Made by a program: the position numbers and the translations under genes. From assembly GCA_019747815.1 (NCBI GenBank), contig JAIEQJ010000061.1, positions 1 through 64,000 on the forward strand: a stretch of 64,000 nt of DNA. The letters run 5' to 3'. The notes below the pieces were generated by a model. That model saw only the letters and a program-made list of their open reading frames with translations. It was not told the DNA's origin and searched no databases. Positions 26,227-35,137 of this stretch are shown one piece after another (position 1 is the stretch's first letter; each line of letters starts with the position of its first letter). Origin of the DNA: Hyphomonadaceae bacterium (lineage in GTDB: Bacteria > Pseudomonadota > Alphaproteobacteria > Rhizobiales > Hyphomicrobiaceae).

Positions 26227-27264
26227 ATGAACAACGAGCAGACGGACGACAAACCGGGCGCAGCCCCCGCGCCGGAACCAGAGGCGGCAGAACCATCCTA
26301 CGGGTGGCTGACCGCGCTCAGAGCCAAGCTGGGCCTGCCCGGCGCACCGACACTGCGAGCAACCCTCGAGAACTCGCTCAAGAATTCAAGCGAAGACGAG
26401 GCGTTCTCGGCCGACGAGCGCGAGATGCTGCTGCGGACGCTGCGCTTCGGGGCGCTCAGGGTCGAGGACGTAATGGTGCCGCGCGCCGACATCATTGCCG
26501 TCGATGAGAACGAGCCGATCCTCGAGCTGCTGAAGACCTTCGACGCCGCAGGCGTGTCGCGGGTGCCGTTGTTCCGCGAGACGCTCGATGACCCGCGCGG
26601 CATGGTCCACGTCAAGGACCTGCTGCGATGGATGATGGGAGACGCCCTGGGCCGCCCAGCAAGCGCCGGATACGTGCCGTCTTCCGCCATCCGCCCCGCT
26701 TCGGCCAGTCCAGCGGCGGCACGTCCGCCCGACCTGTCGCGTGTCGACCTGTCGAAGCCGATCGCCTCGGCGAAGCTGCGCCGCCCCATGATCTTCGTGC
26801 CGCCGTCCATGCCGGCCGCCAATCTGCTCATCCGCATGCAGGCGACGCACATTCACATGGCCCTGGTCGTCGACGAGTACGGCGGCACCGACGGGCTTGT
26901 GACCATCGAAGACCTTGTTGAGCAGATCGTCGGCGACATCGAGGACGAGCATGATGAGGCCGAGGCGGCCAACATCATCAACGATGCCAAGTTGGGATTG
27001 GTGACCGCGGCACGCACACCGGTGCACGAGTTGGAAGCCTACCTGGGCCTGAAACTACTGACGTCGAAGGAGGAGTCGGAGGTCGATACGCTGGGCGGCC
27101 TCATCTTCTCCCTGATCGGCCGGGTTCCGGCGCGCGGCGAGGTGATCGCGCATCCGTCGGGGATCGAATTCGAGGTGCTCGATGCCGATCCACGCCGCGT
27201 CAAGAAGCTGCGGGTCCATGTCCCGCGCAGCGCGCCTGCCGACGCAGCCTCCGCCAAGCCTTGA
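26227..27264 (+). CDS. CBS/CorC_HlyC-domain protein (CorC/YbeX-like)
   Basis: A 345-residue cytoplasmic protein with two CBS domains (about residues 75-130 and 180-245) and a C-terminal CorC_HlyC/transporter-associated domain (about 255-335). The sequence VEDVMVPRADIIAVDENEPI is the classical CorC opening, and HMALVVDEYGGTDGLVTIED is the second CBS signature. YbeX/CorC proteins are tied to Mg/Co tolerance and, through the ybeZ-ybeY-ybeX-lnt operon, to ribosome and RNA metabolism. The lack of a DUF21 membrane domain separates it from HlyC-type hemolysin-like proteins. An Ala/Pro-rich insert (about residues 140-175) splits the CBS pair. Confidence 0.88.
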   Translation: MNNEQTDDKPGAAPAPEPEAAEPSYGWLTALRAKLGLPGAPTLRATLENSLKNSSEDEAFSADEREMLLRTLRFGALRVEDVMVPRADIIAVDENEPILELLKTFDAAGVSRVPLFRETLDDPRGMVHVKDLLRWMMGDALGRPASAGYVPSSAIRPASASPAAARPPDLSRVDLSKPIASAKLRRPMIFVPPSMPAANLLIRMQATHIHMALVVDEYGGTDGLVTIEDLVEQIVGDIEDEHDEAEAANIINDAKLGLVTAARTPVHELEAYLGLKLLTSKEESEVDTLGGLIFSLIGRVPARGEVIAHPSGIEFEVLDADPRRVKKLRVHVPRSAPADAASAKP

Positions 27265-27315
27265 CTTGATCGGTATGGACGCCGAGCTTGCGGGCGTCCC
27301 ACCCCTGAGAGACCC

Positions 27316-28950
27316 ATGCCCGGCAACCTGTCGATAGCGGCGCTGGCAGAGCGCGTGAAGGGCCTCGATGGATGGCGCCGCCGCGCCGCCGCTTTCATCG
27401 CCGGCATCGCCTCGGTTCTGGCGCTGGCCCCGTTCTTCGTCTGGCCCGTTCTGTGGCTTACGCTGCCGGTGCTGGTTTGGCTGATCGACGGAGCGGTCGA
27501 ACGCGGCCGGCGAGGCAGCAGCGGGCGCTGGCATGCGCGCCCCATCGCTCGGGCCGCGGAGATCGGCTGGTGGTTCGGCTTCGGCTATTTTCTCGCGGGC
27601 CTGTTCTGGATCGGCGAAGCCTTCCTCGTGGAGGCGGAGGTCTTTGCCGTCCTGATGCCCTTGGCTGTCCTGCTGATGCCGGCGGGTCTGGCGCTGTTCT
27701 ATGCCGCAGCGGCCGCGCTCGCTGCGCCTTTCTGGCGAACCGGCATCTGGCGCGTCCTGGCGCTGGCACTCTCGCTGTCGGCGATGGAATGGACGCGCGG
27801 CCACGTGCTCTCCGGCTTCCCCTGGAATGTGCTCGGCTATGCGCTCACCCATCCCATATCGCTCATGCAAAGCGCCGCGGTCTTCGGCATCTATGGGCTG
27901 ACGCTCATTGCGGTGCTCGTCTTCGCGCTTCCACCGGTCCTGTGGAGTGAGGCTTCGGCCCGGTGGTCCAGGCGCATAGCGCTCGGCATCGCCCTGCTGC
28001 CGCTGCTGGTCGTCACCGCCGCCGGCCACATCCGGCTCGCGCTCGCGACACAAGCCACCGTCCCCAACGTGAAAATCAGGATCGTGCAGCCGAGCGTGCC
28101 GCAGCGCGACAAGTGGCGCCCCGAGAACCAGCAGCGCATCTTCTTCGATCACCTCGACCTGTCACGCCGGGATGCAACAGGCGCCATCGACAATCTCACC
28201 GGCATCACGCACGTCGTGTGGCCGGAAGCCGCCATGCCCTTCCTGCCGCTCGATACGCCGGAGGCGCTGGCCGCCATCGGCGAACTGCTGGGAGACAGGG
28301 CGATTCTCATCACCGGTGCGCTGCGGGCCGAGCCGGCGCCGCCGGACGCGCCGCGCCCGCGGACCTTTTTCAACAGCCTTTTGGTGTTCGGGCGGGGCGG
28401 ACTGCTGCTGACCCGCTACGACAAGATCCATCTCGTCCCGTTCGGCGAATTCCTGCCCATGCGGGGCCTGCTCCAAGCCATGGGCCTGCGCCAGCTCACG
28501 CATGCCGTCGGCAGCTTCGATTTCGGGGCCTCACCGCGCCCCCTGCTCGGCATACCCGGCTTGCCCCCAACCCTGCCGCTCATCTGCTACGAAGCCATCT
28601 TTCCGGGTGCCCTTGTTCAGGGGGCGGAACGCCCAGGACTCATGGTTAACGTCACCAATGACGGGTGGTTTGGCAACACCACCGGCCCGCGCCAGCACCT
28701 GCATCAGGCCCGGGTTCGCGCCGTCGAGGAGGGCCTTCCGATCGTCCGCGCTGCCAATAATGGCGTTTCCGCTGCCTTTGATGGGTATGGCCGTACGCTT
28801 GGCCGCATCGACCTCGACGTGCGCGGGGTGATAGACATATCTCTGCCCATGGGGTTGCAGCCGCCACCCTATGCGCGATTTGGTGATTTGGTTTTCTTTA
28901 CGATCTGGTTACTCGGGGGCGTCATTCTAGGCAGGGTAGTGCAGCGCTAG
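27316..28950 (+). CDS. lnt: apolipoprotein N-acyltransferase
   Basis: A 544-residue inner-membrane enzyme that adds the third acyl chain to lipoproteins. Eight or so hydrophobic segments in residues 30-235 are followed by a periplasmic nitrilase domain with the Glu-Lys-Cys triad: Glu in VVWPEAAMPF (about residue 306), Lys in RYDKIHLVPFGEF (about 372) and Cys in LICYEAIFPG (about 424). All three are present. Also NVTNDGWFGNTTGPRQH, the usual conserved segment. It ends the phoH-ybeY-corC-lnt set and precedes the HTH gene by 114 bases. Confidence 0.95.
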   Translation: MPGNLSIAALAERVKGLDGWRRRAAAFIAGIASVLALAPFFVWPVLWLTLPVLVWLIDGAVERGRRGSSGRWHARPIARAAEIGWWFGFGYFLAGLFWIGEAFLVEAEVFAVLMPLAVLLMPAGLALFYAAAAALAAPFWRTGIWRVLALALSLSAMEWTRGHVLSGFPWNVLGYALTHPISLMQSAAVFGIYGLTLIAVLVFALPPVLWSEASARWSRRIALGIALLPLLVVTAAGHIRLALATQATVPNVKIRIVQPSVPQRDKWRPENQQRIFFDHLDLSRRDATGAIDNLTGITHVVWPEAAMPFLPLDTPEALAAIGELLGDRAILITGALRAEPAPPDAPRPRTFFNSLLVFGRGGLLLTRYDKIHLVPFGEFLPMRGLLQAMGLRQLTHAVGSFDFGASPRPLLGIPGLPPTLPLICYEAIFPGALVQGAERPGLMVNVTNDGWFGNTTGPRQHLHQARVRAVEEGLPIVRAANNGVSAAFDGYGRTLGRIDLDVRGVIDISLPMGLQPPPYARFGDLVFFTIWLLGGVILGRVVQR

Positions 28951-29064
28951 TTGCACACGTGTTCTTGCGTCCGCTATCTGCTGTCCGTCACAGGGACCGG
29001 AAGTTGACGCTCCACAGGACTGCACCTACCACTTGCGTTAAAAGACAACGTTTGCGGGGCTTGG

Positions 29065-29541
29065 ATGTCTAGACCAACAGGGATCGCCGAGAACTTGGAA
29101 GGCGATGAGAAAAGCTCGCGACGGCCAAATCCGATAGATGTTCATGTCGGCAGCCGGGTGCGCTTTCGGCGGATGCTGCTGGGCATGAGCCAGGAGAAGC
29201 TCGGCGAGAAGTTGGGACTGACATTCCAGCAAGTGCAGAAATATGAGAAGGGCATCAATCGCATTGGCGCGAGCCGATTGTTCGATCTCGCCCAGGTGCT
29301 GGGCGTCTCGGTACAATTTTTCTACGAGGAAGCCCCGGCCTCGGAGCCACAGCAACCGGCGGCGGACGGCTTTGCCGAGAAGCAGGACGAGCACTCGATT
29401 GTGGAGTTCCTGCGCAGCCGCGACGGTCTTGAACTGAACAAGGCCTTCGTGCGGATTTCGGATGCCAAGGCGCGCAGAGCCATCGTCGAACTCGTCCGCA
29501 GCCTGGCCAACGACACCGGCACCGGCACCGAGACCGAGTGA
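29065..29541 (+). CDS. XRE/Cro-CI-family HTH regulator upstream of metK
   Basis: A 158-residue protein with a lambda-repressor-type helix-turn-helix in residues 28-85: VGSRVRFRRMLLGMSQEKLG, then the turn and recognition helix GLTFQQVQKYEKGINRIGAS. The C-terminal half is charged, with LNKAFVRISDAKARRAIVEL near the end, a segment shared by the regulators that lie between lnt and metK in many Alphaproteobacteria. The conserved place before metK suggests a link to SAM or methionine metabolism, but targets are not shown by the sequence. A 114-base gap before it and a 153-base gap after it, without recognised riboswitch, could hold its operators. Confidence 0.85.
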   Translation: MSRPTGIAENLEGDEKSSRRPNPIDVHVGSRVRFRRMLLGMSQEKLGEKLGLTFQQVQKYEKGINRIGASRLFDLAQVLGVSVQFFYEEAPASEPQQPAADGFAEKQDEHSIVEFLRSRDGLELNKAFVRISDAKARRAIVELVRSLANDTGTGTETE

Positions 29542-29694
29542 ACGGGCCGCCGGGAACCACCCCATGCGGGCAGGCCGGCCCGCTCTCCGTCGTTTCGCGA
29601 CATCGCCGCACTTCTCCGTCATCTTGACCCTTGCCTGAAACACTGCAAGAACCCTCGCGGTTTTCGCAGATTATCCAGCCAAGGGGTGTGCCAC

Positions 29695-30891
29695 GTGTCG
29701 CGCAAGTCATACTTGTTCACCAGTGAATCCGTCTCCGAGGGACACCCGGATAAGGTCTGCGACCGCATTTCAGACGAAGTGGTTGACCTTTTCTTTCGCG
29801 AAGGCCCCAAGGCCGGCGTCGACCCATGGCAGCTGCGTGTGGCCTGCGAGACCCTGGCCACGACCAATCAAGTGGTGATCGCCGGCGAAACGCGCGGGCC
29901 CAAGACGATCACCAAGGACTGGGTGGCACACGTGGCCCGTCTCGCCATCAAGGACATCGGCTACGAACAGGAGGGTTTCCACTGGGAGAAGGCCGACATC
30001 AAGGTCATGCTGCACCCGCAGTCGGCCGACATCGCGCAGGGCGTGGACAGCGGCGGCAACAAGGATGAAGGCGCCGGCGATCAGGGCATCATGTTCGGCT
30101 ACGCGTGCAAAGACACGCCCGAGCTGATGCCGGCTCCGCTCTACTACAGCCACAAGATCCTGCGGCTGATCTCCGAGGCACGCCACGCCGGCAAGGAAGC
30201 GGTGCTGGGCCCCGATTCCAAGAGCCAGGTGACGGTGCGCTACGAGAACGGCAAGCCCGCCAGCGTAACCCAGATCGTCGTCTCGCATCAGCATCTGGTG
30301 GAATCGATGACGTCGACCCAGGTGCGCGAGCTGGTCGAGCCTTATGTCAGGAAGGCTCTGCCCTCCGGCTGGATCAACAAGGATACCGTCTGGCATATCA
30401 ATCCGACGGGCAAGTTCTTCATCGGCGGTCCCGATGGCGATACCGGACTCACGGGGCGCAAGATCATCGTCGATACCTACGGTGGTGCGGCACCCCACGG
30501 CGGCGGCGCATTCTCCGGCAAGGACCCCACCAAGGTCGACCGCTCGGCAGCCTATGCCGCTCGCTACCTTGCCAAGAACGTGGTGGCTGCGGGTCTTGCC
30601 GATTGCTGCACCATCCAGCTCTCCTACGCGATCGGCGTGGCCAAGCCGCTGTCGATCTATGTCGACGTGGCCGACAACCCCAACAAGATCGACGTGGCGA
30701 AACTGGAATCGGTGCTGGGCGAGCTCGTCGATCTTTCCCCGCGCGGCATCCGCAAGCACCTCGATCTCAACAAGCCGATCTACGCGCGCACTTCGGCGTA
30801 CGGTCATTTCGGCCGGGCCCCGGAGCAGGACGGCGGCTTCTCCTGGGAGAAGACAGACCTTGTCGACCCACTGAAATCGGCGATGGCGTAG
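29695..30891 (+). CDS. metK: S-adenosylmethionine synthetase
   Basis: A 398-residue MetK that makes SAM from methionine and ATP. Hallmarks are [16 protein letters not shown] (residues 7-22), [12 protein letters not shown] (methionine site, about 125) and [19 protein letters not shown] (about 268, the loop with catalytic lysine). The GTG at 29695 is chosen because AAGGGG (29681-29686) lies 8 bases upstream and residue 1 then matches the family N-terminus; a GTG 9 bases earlier is possible. The preceding HTH gene and the following small basic gene are usual neighbours. I could not recognise a SAM riboswitch in the leader. Confidence 0.97.
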   Translation: MSRKSYLFTSESVSEGHPDKVCDRISDEVVDLFFREGPKAGVDPWQLRVACETLATTNQVVIAGETRGPKTITKDWVAHVARLAIKDIGYEQEGFHWEKADIKVMLHPQSADIAQGVDSGGNKDEGAGDQGIMFGYACKDTPELMPAPLYYSHKILRLISEARHAGKEAVLGPDSKSQVTVRYENGKPASVTQIVVSHQHLVESMTSTQVRELVEPYVRKALPSGWINKDTVWHINPTGKFFIGGPDGDTGLTGRKIIVDTYGGAAPHGGGAFSGKDPTKVDRSAAYAARYLAKNVVAAGLADCCTIQLSYAIGVAKPLSIYVDVADNPNKIDVAKLESVLGELVDLSPRGIRKHLDLNKPIYARTSAYGHFGRAPEQDGGFSWEKTDLVDPLKSAMA

Positions 30892-30925
30892 GCGCGCGAG
30901 CGCCTCGCCGGCAAAGAGGAAGCGT

Positions 30926-31171
30926 ATGCCTGGTGCTGGCTTGCCTAAGGGATCGCGGCGCAAGCTGATCGAGTTTGACGCCGCGACCTGGCATGCGTTG
31001 CGTGGCCTGGCGCAAGACAGCATGAGGTCGCTGCAGGACCTCGCCGACGAGGCGTTCCGCGATCTGCTACGCAAGCACGGCCGGCCGGTGACCCTGAAGG
31101 AAGCCCTGCGGGAGAGCGCGCGCCGGCTGCCTGCCAATGATCCGGCCGCCAGGCGCAAGAAGCGGAGCTAG
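30926..31171 (+). CDS. small basic protein between metK and trmB, ribbon-helix-helix-like
   Basis: An 81-residue basic protein. KLIEFDAATWHALRGLAQDS followed by MRSLQDLADEAFRDLLRKHG looks like a strand followed by two helices, as in ribbon-helix-helix DNA-binding proteins; the tail (residues 70-81) is Lys/Arg-rich. The ATG at 30926 is preceded by AAAGAGGA at good spacing, and the gene lies 34 bases after metK, so it is probably expressed with it. I do not recognise a named family; the fold assignment is inference. Confidence 0.7.
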   Translation: MPGAGLPKGSRRKLIEFDAATWHALRGLAQDSMRSLQDLADEAFRDLLRKHGRPVTLKEALRESARRLPANDPAARRKKRS

Positions 31172-31249
31172 CACAGCGCTTCTCCTCTTGCGCTAGTGTT
31201 GGCGGACGCGAGCGAAGGGCGGACGACGGTCCCGCTGAAGGCAATCGGC

Positions 31250-31960
31250 ATGCATGGCGAAACACAAGGCAGGCAGCCGCCGGACCGGGACTTGCGCTCC
31301 TATGGGCGCAGGCGAGGTCGCGCCCTCAGCGCTCGACAGAAGGAGCTGTGGCACCGTGTCCTGCCTCAGATCGCGCTTCCCAACGACGTCGGCGCTCTGT
31401 GCCAGCCGACGGGTCTGTTCGCATCACCGGTCAAGCAGGTGTGGCTCGAGATCGGTTTCGGCGGCGGGGAACACCTGATCTGGCAGGCCACGCACAACCC
31501 CCACGTGGGCTTGATCGGCTGCGAACCGTTTGAGGACGGCGTCGTCAAGGTGCTGAATGCAGTCGACACCGATCGCCTGGCCAACATCAAGGTCCATGCC
31601 GACGACGGCCGTCCGCTGTTGCGCATGTTGCCCGAGGCCAGCATCGACCGGGTGTTCATTCTGTTTCCCGACCCCTGGCCCAAGAAGCGGCACCACAAGC
31701 GCCGCCTGGTTTCCGAGGACACGGCCGCCGCCTTGGCGCGCATCCTGCGCACGGGAGGCGAGCTGCGCGTCGGCACGGATATCGGCGCGTATGCATGCGC
31801 AATCCTGCAGGCGGTGCTCCACAACCAGCGGTTTGCCTGGATGGCGGCAGCGCCCGAGGATTGGCGCAACCGCCCCCCCGACTGGCCACCGACGCGCTAC
31901 GAGGAGAAGGCGCTTCGAGAGGGTCGGCGATGCTACTATTTCCGCTTCCGTCGGGCTTGA
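31250..31960 (+). CDS. trmB: tRNA (guanine-N7)-methyltransferase
   Basis: A 236-residue TrmB that methylates G46 of tRNAs using SAM. The SAM-binding motif I is VWLEIGFGGGEHLIW (about residues 65-79), and the family signature FILFPDPWPKKRHHKRRLV (about 138-156) is intact. The first 40 residues are basic (RSYGRRRGRALSARQKEL) as usual. The ATG at 31250 follows GAAGG; the frame is open to 31196 with non-conserved codons. It ends 57 bases before a promoter for the rimP-nusA operon. Confidence 0.93.
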   Translation: MHGETQGRQPPDRDLRSYGRRRGRALSARQKELWHRVLPQIALPNDVGALCQPTGLFASPVKQVWLEIGFGGGEHLIWQATHNPHVGLIGCEPFEDGVVKVLNAVDTDRLANIKVHADDGRPLLRMLPEASIDRVFILFPDPWPKKRHHKRRLVSEDTAAALARILRTGGELRVGTDIGAYACAILQAVLHNQRFAWMAAAPEDWRNRPPDWPPTRYEEKALREGRRCYYFRFRRA

Positions 31961-32017
31961 GCGCGCGGCGCCTTCGCAGGCGCACAGTCTGCCTGCGACA
32001 TTTTTCACACTTCTTGC

Positions 32018-32046
32018 TTGCAAATGGCCCAGGCCGCGCCTATGAT
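32018..32046 (+). promoter_or_regulatory. predicted sigma70-type promoter of the rimP-nusA-infB operon
   Basis: TTGCAA (32018-32023), 17-base spacer, TATGAT (32041-32046). Transcription would start near 32053, giving a leader of about 115 bases before rimP that holds a terminator hairpin. A match this good at the right spacing is uncommon in such GC-rich DNA, and the place ahead of a conserved operon supports it. Confidence 0.6.
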
Positions 32047-32074
32047 CCCAACGCTCATGATCATCTCAACTCTG

Positions 32075-32108
32075 AGAGTGGGCCCTTGGGGTCCGCTCTT
32101 TTTGTTTT
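32075..32108 (+). terminator. terminator/attenuator hairpin in the rimP-nusA leader
   Basis: An 11-base-pair stem AGAGTGGGCCC / GGGTCCGCTCT (two G-T pairs), loop TTG, followed by TTTTTGTTTT. It starts about 20 bases downstream of the predicted transcription start and about 60 bases before rimP, so it lies inside the leader rather than only after trmB. Autoregulation of nusA operons by termination in the leader is known in enterobacteria; here it is inference. Confidence 0.7.
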
Positions 32109-32168
32109 GGGAGGTCCTCTGAGCCATCCCAAAGCGAAGTGGCATTCATACTCATAGGGCTGAGAACG

Positions 32169-32744
32169 GTGAGCGGCGCTATATCCGAAGCGCGCTTCAT
32201 AAGTGAGACCGGCGTGGCGGCCGAGGTAGCGACACTGGTCGAGCCGGCGCTCAACGACATGGGCTTTCGCCTTGTGCGGGTCACAGTGTCAGGGCGCGAC
32301 GGGACCACGGTACAGATCATGGCGGAGCGGCCGGACGGCTCCATTACGGTGGAGGATTGCGCGGACATCTCGCGCAACCTGTCGCCGCTGCTGGACGCCC
32401 ACGACCCCATCTCCGGCCACTACATGCTGGAAATTTCTTCGCCCGGCATCGACAGGCCCCTGGCTCGGGCGTCCGACTTCGAAGCCTGGGCGGGCCACGA
32501 GGCCAGGATCGAGATGAGGGAGCAGGTGGCGGGCCGCAAGCGGTTCCGCGGCGTCATTCAGGGTCTTGCCGAGCATGCGGTTCGCCTTGAGGTGCCGCCG
32601 GACCAGGGCGGCCCCGACGTGAGGCTGCCGGTTGGTCTCATCGCTGAGGCGAGATTGGTGCTGACGGATGACCTAATTCGCGAAACGCTCCGGCGGGCGA
32701 AGAAGGCGAATGCAGATGCGGCAACCGCCGCTGACCAGGTTTGA
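32169..32744 (+). CDS. rimP: ribosome maturation factor RimP
   Basis: A 191-residue RimP (YlxS/YhbC) needed for 30S subunit maturation. The two-domain pattern is seen: N-terminal [21 protein letters not shown], then [20 protein letters not shown] and [20 protein letters not shown], which is the most conserved motif, followed by a C-terminal SH3-like domain. The GTG at 32169 with AGGG upstream is preferred; a GTG at 32139 would add 10 residues. It is the first gene of the rimP-nusA-ylxR-infB-rbfA-truB-rpsO-pnp set, 18 bases before nusA. Confidence 0.92.
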   Translation: MSGAISEARFISETGVAAEVATLVEPALNDMGFRLVRVTVSGRDGTTVQIMAERPDGSITVEDCADISRNLSPLLDAHDPISGHYMLEISSPGIDRPLARASDFEAWAGHEARIEMREQVAGRKRFRGVIQGLAEHAVRLEVPPDQGGPDVRLPVGLIAEARLVLTDDLIRETLRRAKKANADAATAADQV

Positions 32745-32762
32745 AATGGAGGGTGCCAGGGT

Positions 32763-34424
32763 ATGGCGCAGGCAGGTGTAAGCGCAAACCGGCTGGAGCT
32801 GTTGCAGATAGCCGATGCTGTGGCGCGGGAGAAATCCATCGACCGCAAGATCGTCATCGAAGCCATGGAGGACGCGATCCAGAAGGCCGCGAAATCCCGC
32901 TACGGCGCCGAGAACGATATCCGCTGCGAGATCGACCCCAAGTCCGGCGAGACCAAGCTGACCCGGGTGCTGCATGTGGTCGAGGTGGTCGAGAACGATT
33001 CGACGCAGGTTACGCTCGCGGACGCCAAGCGGCGCAATCCCAATGCCGAGATCGGCGACGTGCTCGCCGAGACGCTGCCGCCCCTGGATTTCGGGCGGGT
33101 GGCCGCGCAGAACGCCAAGCAGGTCATCGTGCAGAAGGTGCGCGAGGCCGAGCGTGAGCGTCATCACAACGAGTACAAGGACCGGGTGGGCGAGATCGTC
33201 AACGGCACGGTCAAGCGCGTGGAGTACGGCAACGTCATCGTCGACCTCGGACGGGCCGAGGGCATCATCCGCCGCGACGAGATGATCCCGCGCGAGAACG
33301 TGCGGCTCGGCGATCGCATCCGCGCCTATATCTACGACGTGCGCCGCGAGCAGCGCGGCCCGCAGATCTTTCTCTCCCGCGCGCGGCCCGAGTTCATGTC
33401 GCTGCTATTCAAGCAGGAAGTGCCGGAGATCTACGACGGCATCGTGCAGATCAAGTCGGTGGCGCGCGATCCAGGCTCGCGGGCCAAGATCGCGGTCATT
33501 TCCAAGGATTCCTCGATCGATCCCGTCGGCGCCTGCGTCGGCATGCGCGGCGCGCGCGTGCAGGCGGTCGTAGGCGAGTTGCAGGGTGAAAAGGTCGACA
33601 TCATCCAGTGGAACCAGGATGCCGCGACCTTCATCGTCAACGCGCTGGCACCGGCCGAGGTGACCAAAGTGGTGCTCGACGAGGATTCCAACCGCATCGA
33701 GGTCGTCGTGCCCGAGAGCCAGCTGTCGCTCGCCATCGGCCGGCGCGGACAGAACGTGCGGCTCGCCTCACAGCTCACCGGTTGGGATATCGACATTCTG
33801 ACCGAACAGGAAGAATCCGAGCGCCGTCAAAAGGAATTTGCCGAACGCTCGCAGCTCTTCATGGAAGCCCTGGATGTCGACGAGGTGATTGCCCAGTTGC
33901 TCGCGACCGAAGGCTTCGAGACGGTGGCGGAGGTCGCCTACGTCGACACCACGGAGATCGCGCACATCGAGGGCTTCGACGAAGACACCGCCGGGGAAAT
34001 CCAGGCACGCGCGAGGGAGTACCTGGAGAAGCAGGAAGCCGAACGCGATGCCAAGCGCAAGGAGCTGGGCGTGGCCGACGAGCTTGGCAAGCTCCCCGGC
34101 GTAACAACCGCCATGCTGGTCGCCTTCGGCGAGAACGACATCAAGACGGTAGAGGACCTCGCCGGCGCCGTTCCCGATGACCTCACCGGATGGACGGAGC
34201 GCAAAAAGGAGAAGGACGCCGAGCCGGTCCGGCACAAGGGCGCGCTCGACGGCTTCGATGTGGGCCGCAAGGAAGCCGAAGACATGATCATGGCCGCGCG
34301 CATCGCGGCCGGGTGGGTGACCGAGGAGGATCTGGAGAAGATGCGCGCAGAGCAGGCCGCCGCCGTAGCGGCAGCCGAAGCAGCCAAGGCAGCCCTTGCC
34401 GCCCCTGCAGGGGCCAAGGCCTAA
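32763..34424 (+). CDS. nusA: transcription termination/antitermination factor NusA
   Basis: A 553-residue NusA that binds RNA polymerase and nascent RNA. The N-terminal RNAP-binding domain (1-125) carries [20 protein letters not shown]; the S1 domain is near 140-205 ([19 protein letters not shown]); two KH domains follow ([17 protein letters not shown] and [18 protein letters not shown]); the C-terminal part has helix-hairpin-helix type repeats (about 365-500). GGAGGG lies upstream of the ATG. The C-terminal 35 residues are Ala/Glu-rich. It is the second gene of the operon. Confidence 0.96.
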   Translation: MAQAGVSANRLELLQIADAVAREKSIDRKIVIEAMEDAIQKAAKSRYGAENDIRCEIDPKSGETKLTRVLHVVEVVENDSTQVTLADAKRRNPNAEIGDVLAETLPPLDFGRVAAQNAKQVIVQKVREAERERHHNEYKDRVGEIVNGTVKRVEYGNVIVDLGRAEGIIRRDEMIPRENVRLGDRIRAYIYDVRREQRGPQIFLSRARPEFMSLLFKQEVPEIYDGIVQIKSVARDPGSRAKIAVISKDSSIDPVGACVGMRGARVQAVVGELQGEKVDIIQWNQDAATFIVNALAPAEVTKVVLDEDSNRIEVVVPESQLSLAIGRRGQNVRLASQLTGWDIDILTEQEESERRQKEFAERSQLFMEALDVDEVIAQLLATEGFETVAEVAYVDTTEIAHIEGFDEDTAGEIQARAREYLEKQEAERDAKRKELGVADELGKLPGVTTAMLVAFGENDIKTVEDLAGAVPDDLTGWTERKKEKDAEPVRHKGALDGFDVGRKEAEDMIMAARIAAGWVTEEDLEKMRAEQAAAVAAAEAAKAALAAPAGAKA

Positions 34425-34453
34425 GGTCATGGCCGGGAGCAGGCACAGGCGTG

Positions 34454-35137
34454 ATGGGCGCAAGGGCGAAGGCGAACGATCAAGACGATGGGGCGGACAC
34501 CCCGCTGCGTCTGTGCGCCGTGTCGCGCGCCCAGAAGCCGCCTGACGAGCTGATCCGCTTCGTTCGGGCACCCGACGGAACCATCACACCGGATTTGGCG
34601 CGCCGCCTCCCCGGCCGCGGGGTGTGGGTGGACGCAACACGGGACGCTGTTACCGCTGCCGTGCGTCGGCAGGTCTTTGCCCGCAGCCTCAAACAAGCCG
34701 TCCTGCTGCCCGACGACCTGCCTGCCCTGATCGAGCGGCTGATGCTCAAGCGGCTGGGCGAGGCCATCAGCATCGCCAACAAGGCCGGCCTGCTGACGGC
34801 CGGTTTCACCAAGGTGGACGAGCTAATCGCCCGTGGACAGGCAATCATTCTCATCCATGCGGCCGATGGGGCACAGGACGGAGCAGCCAAGCTTGACCGC
34901 AAATTCAAGGCCTTACTGGGTCCTGACCGTGCGGCAGACGCAACCGTTAGCGAATTGACCGGACCTGAATTGGATTTGGCCACAGGCCGGTCAAATGTGG
35001 TACATGCTGCAGCGTCCGAGGGTGGTGCCAGCCAACGGATTCTACAGGAAGCCGTGCGTCTTAGGCGCTATCGGTCAGGTCGCGGGGCCTCGGGCACCAC
35101 TGAAACGGCACACGGAGCAGACACAGGGCGTGCATGA
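34454..35137 (+). CDS. YlxR-type RNA-binding protein with L7Ae-like domain
   Basis: A 227-residue protein. The N-terminal YlxR domain (DUF448) has [20 protein letters not shown] (the usual xCxVxR signature) and [13 protein letters not shown]; the middle (about residues 95-170) is an L7Ae/L30e-like fold ([19 protein letters not shown], then [20 protein letters not shown]). This fusion of YlxR with an L7Ae-like domain is standard in Alphaproteobacteria between nusA and infB. YlxR binds RNA and may affect RNase P or transcription. An in-frame GTG lies one codon upstream of the chosen ATG. The stop overlaps infB as ATGA. Confidence 0.9.
   Translation: MGARAKANDQDDGADTPLRLCAVSRAQKPPDELIRFVRAPDGTITPDLARRLPGRGVWVDATRDAVTAAVRRQVFARSLKQAVLLPDDLPALIERLMLKRLGEAISIANKAGLLTAGFTKVDELIARGQAIILIHAADGAQDGAAKLDRKFKALLGPDRAADATVSELTGPELDLATGRSNVVHAAASEGGASQRILQEAVRLRRYRSGRGASGTTETAHGADTGRA

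Noticed and set aside
29542-29694. A SAM riboswitch upstream of metK
   Set aside because: I could not find the conserved cores of SAM-II, SAM/SAH or related motifs by eye; a covariance search would be decisive.
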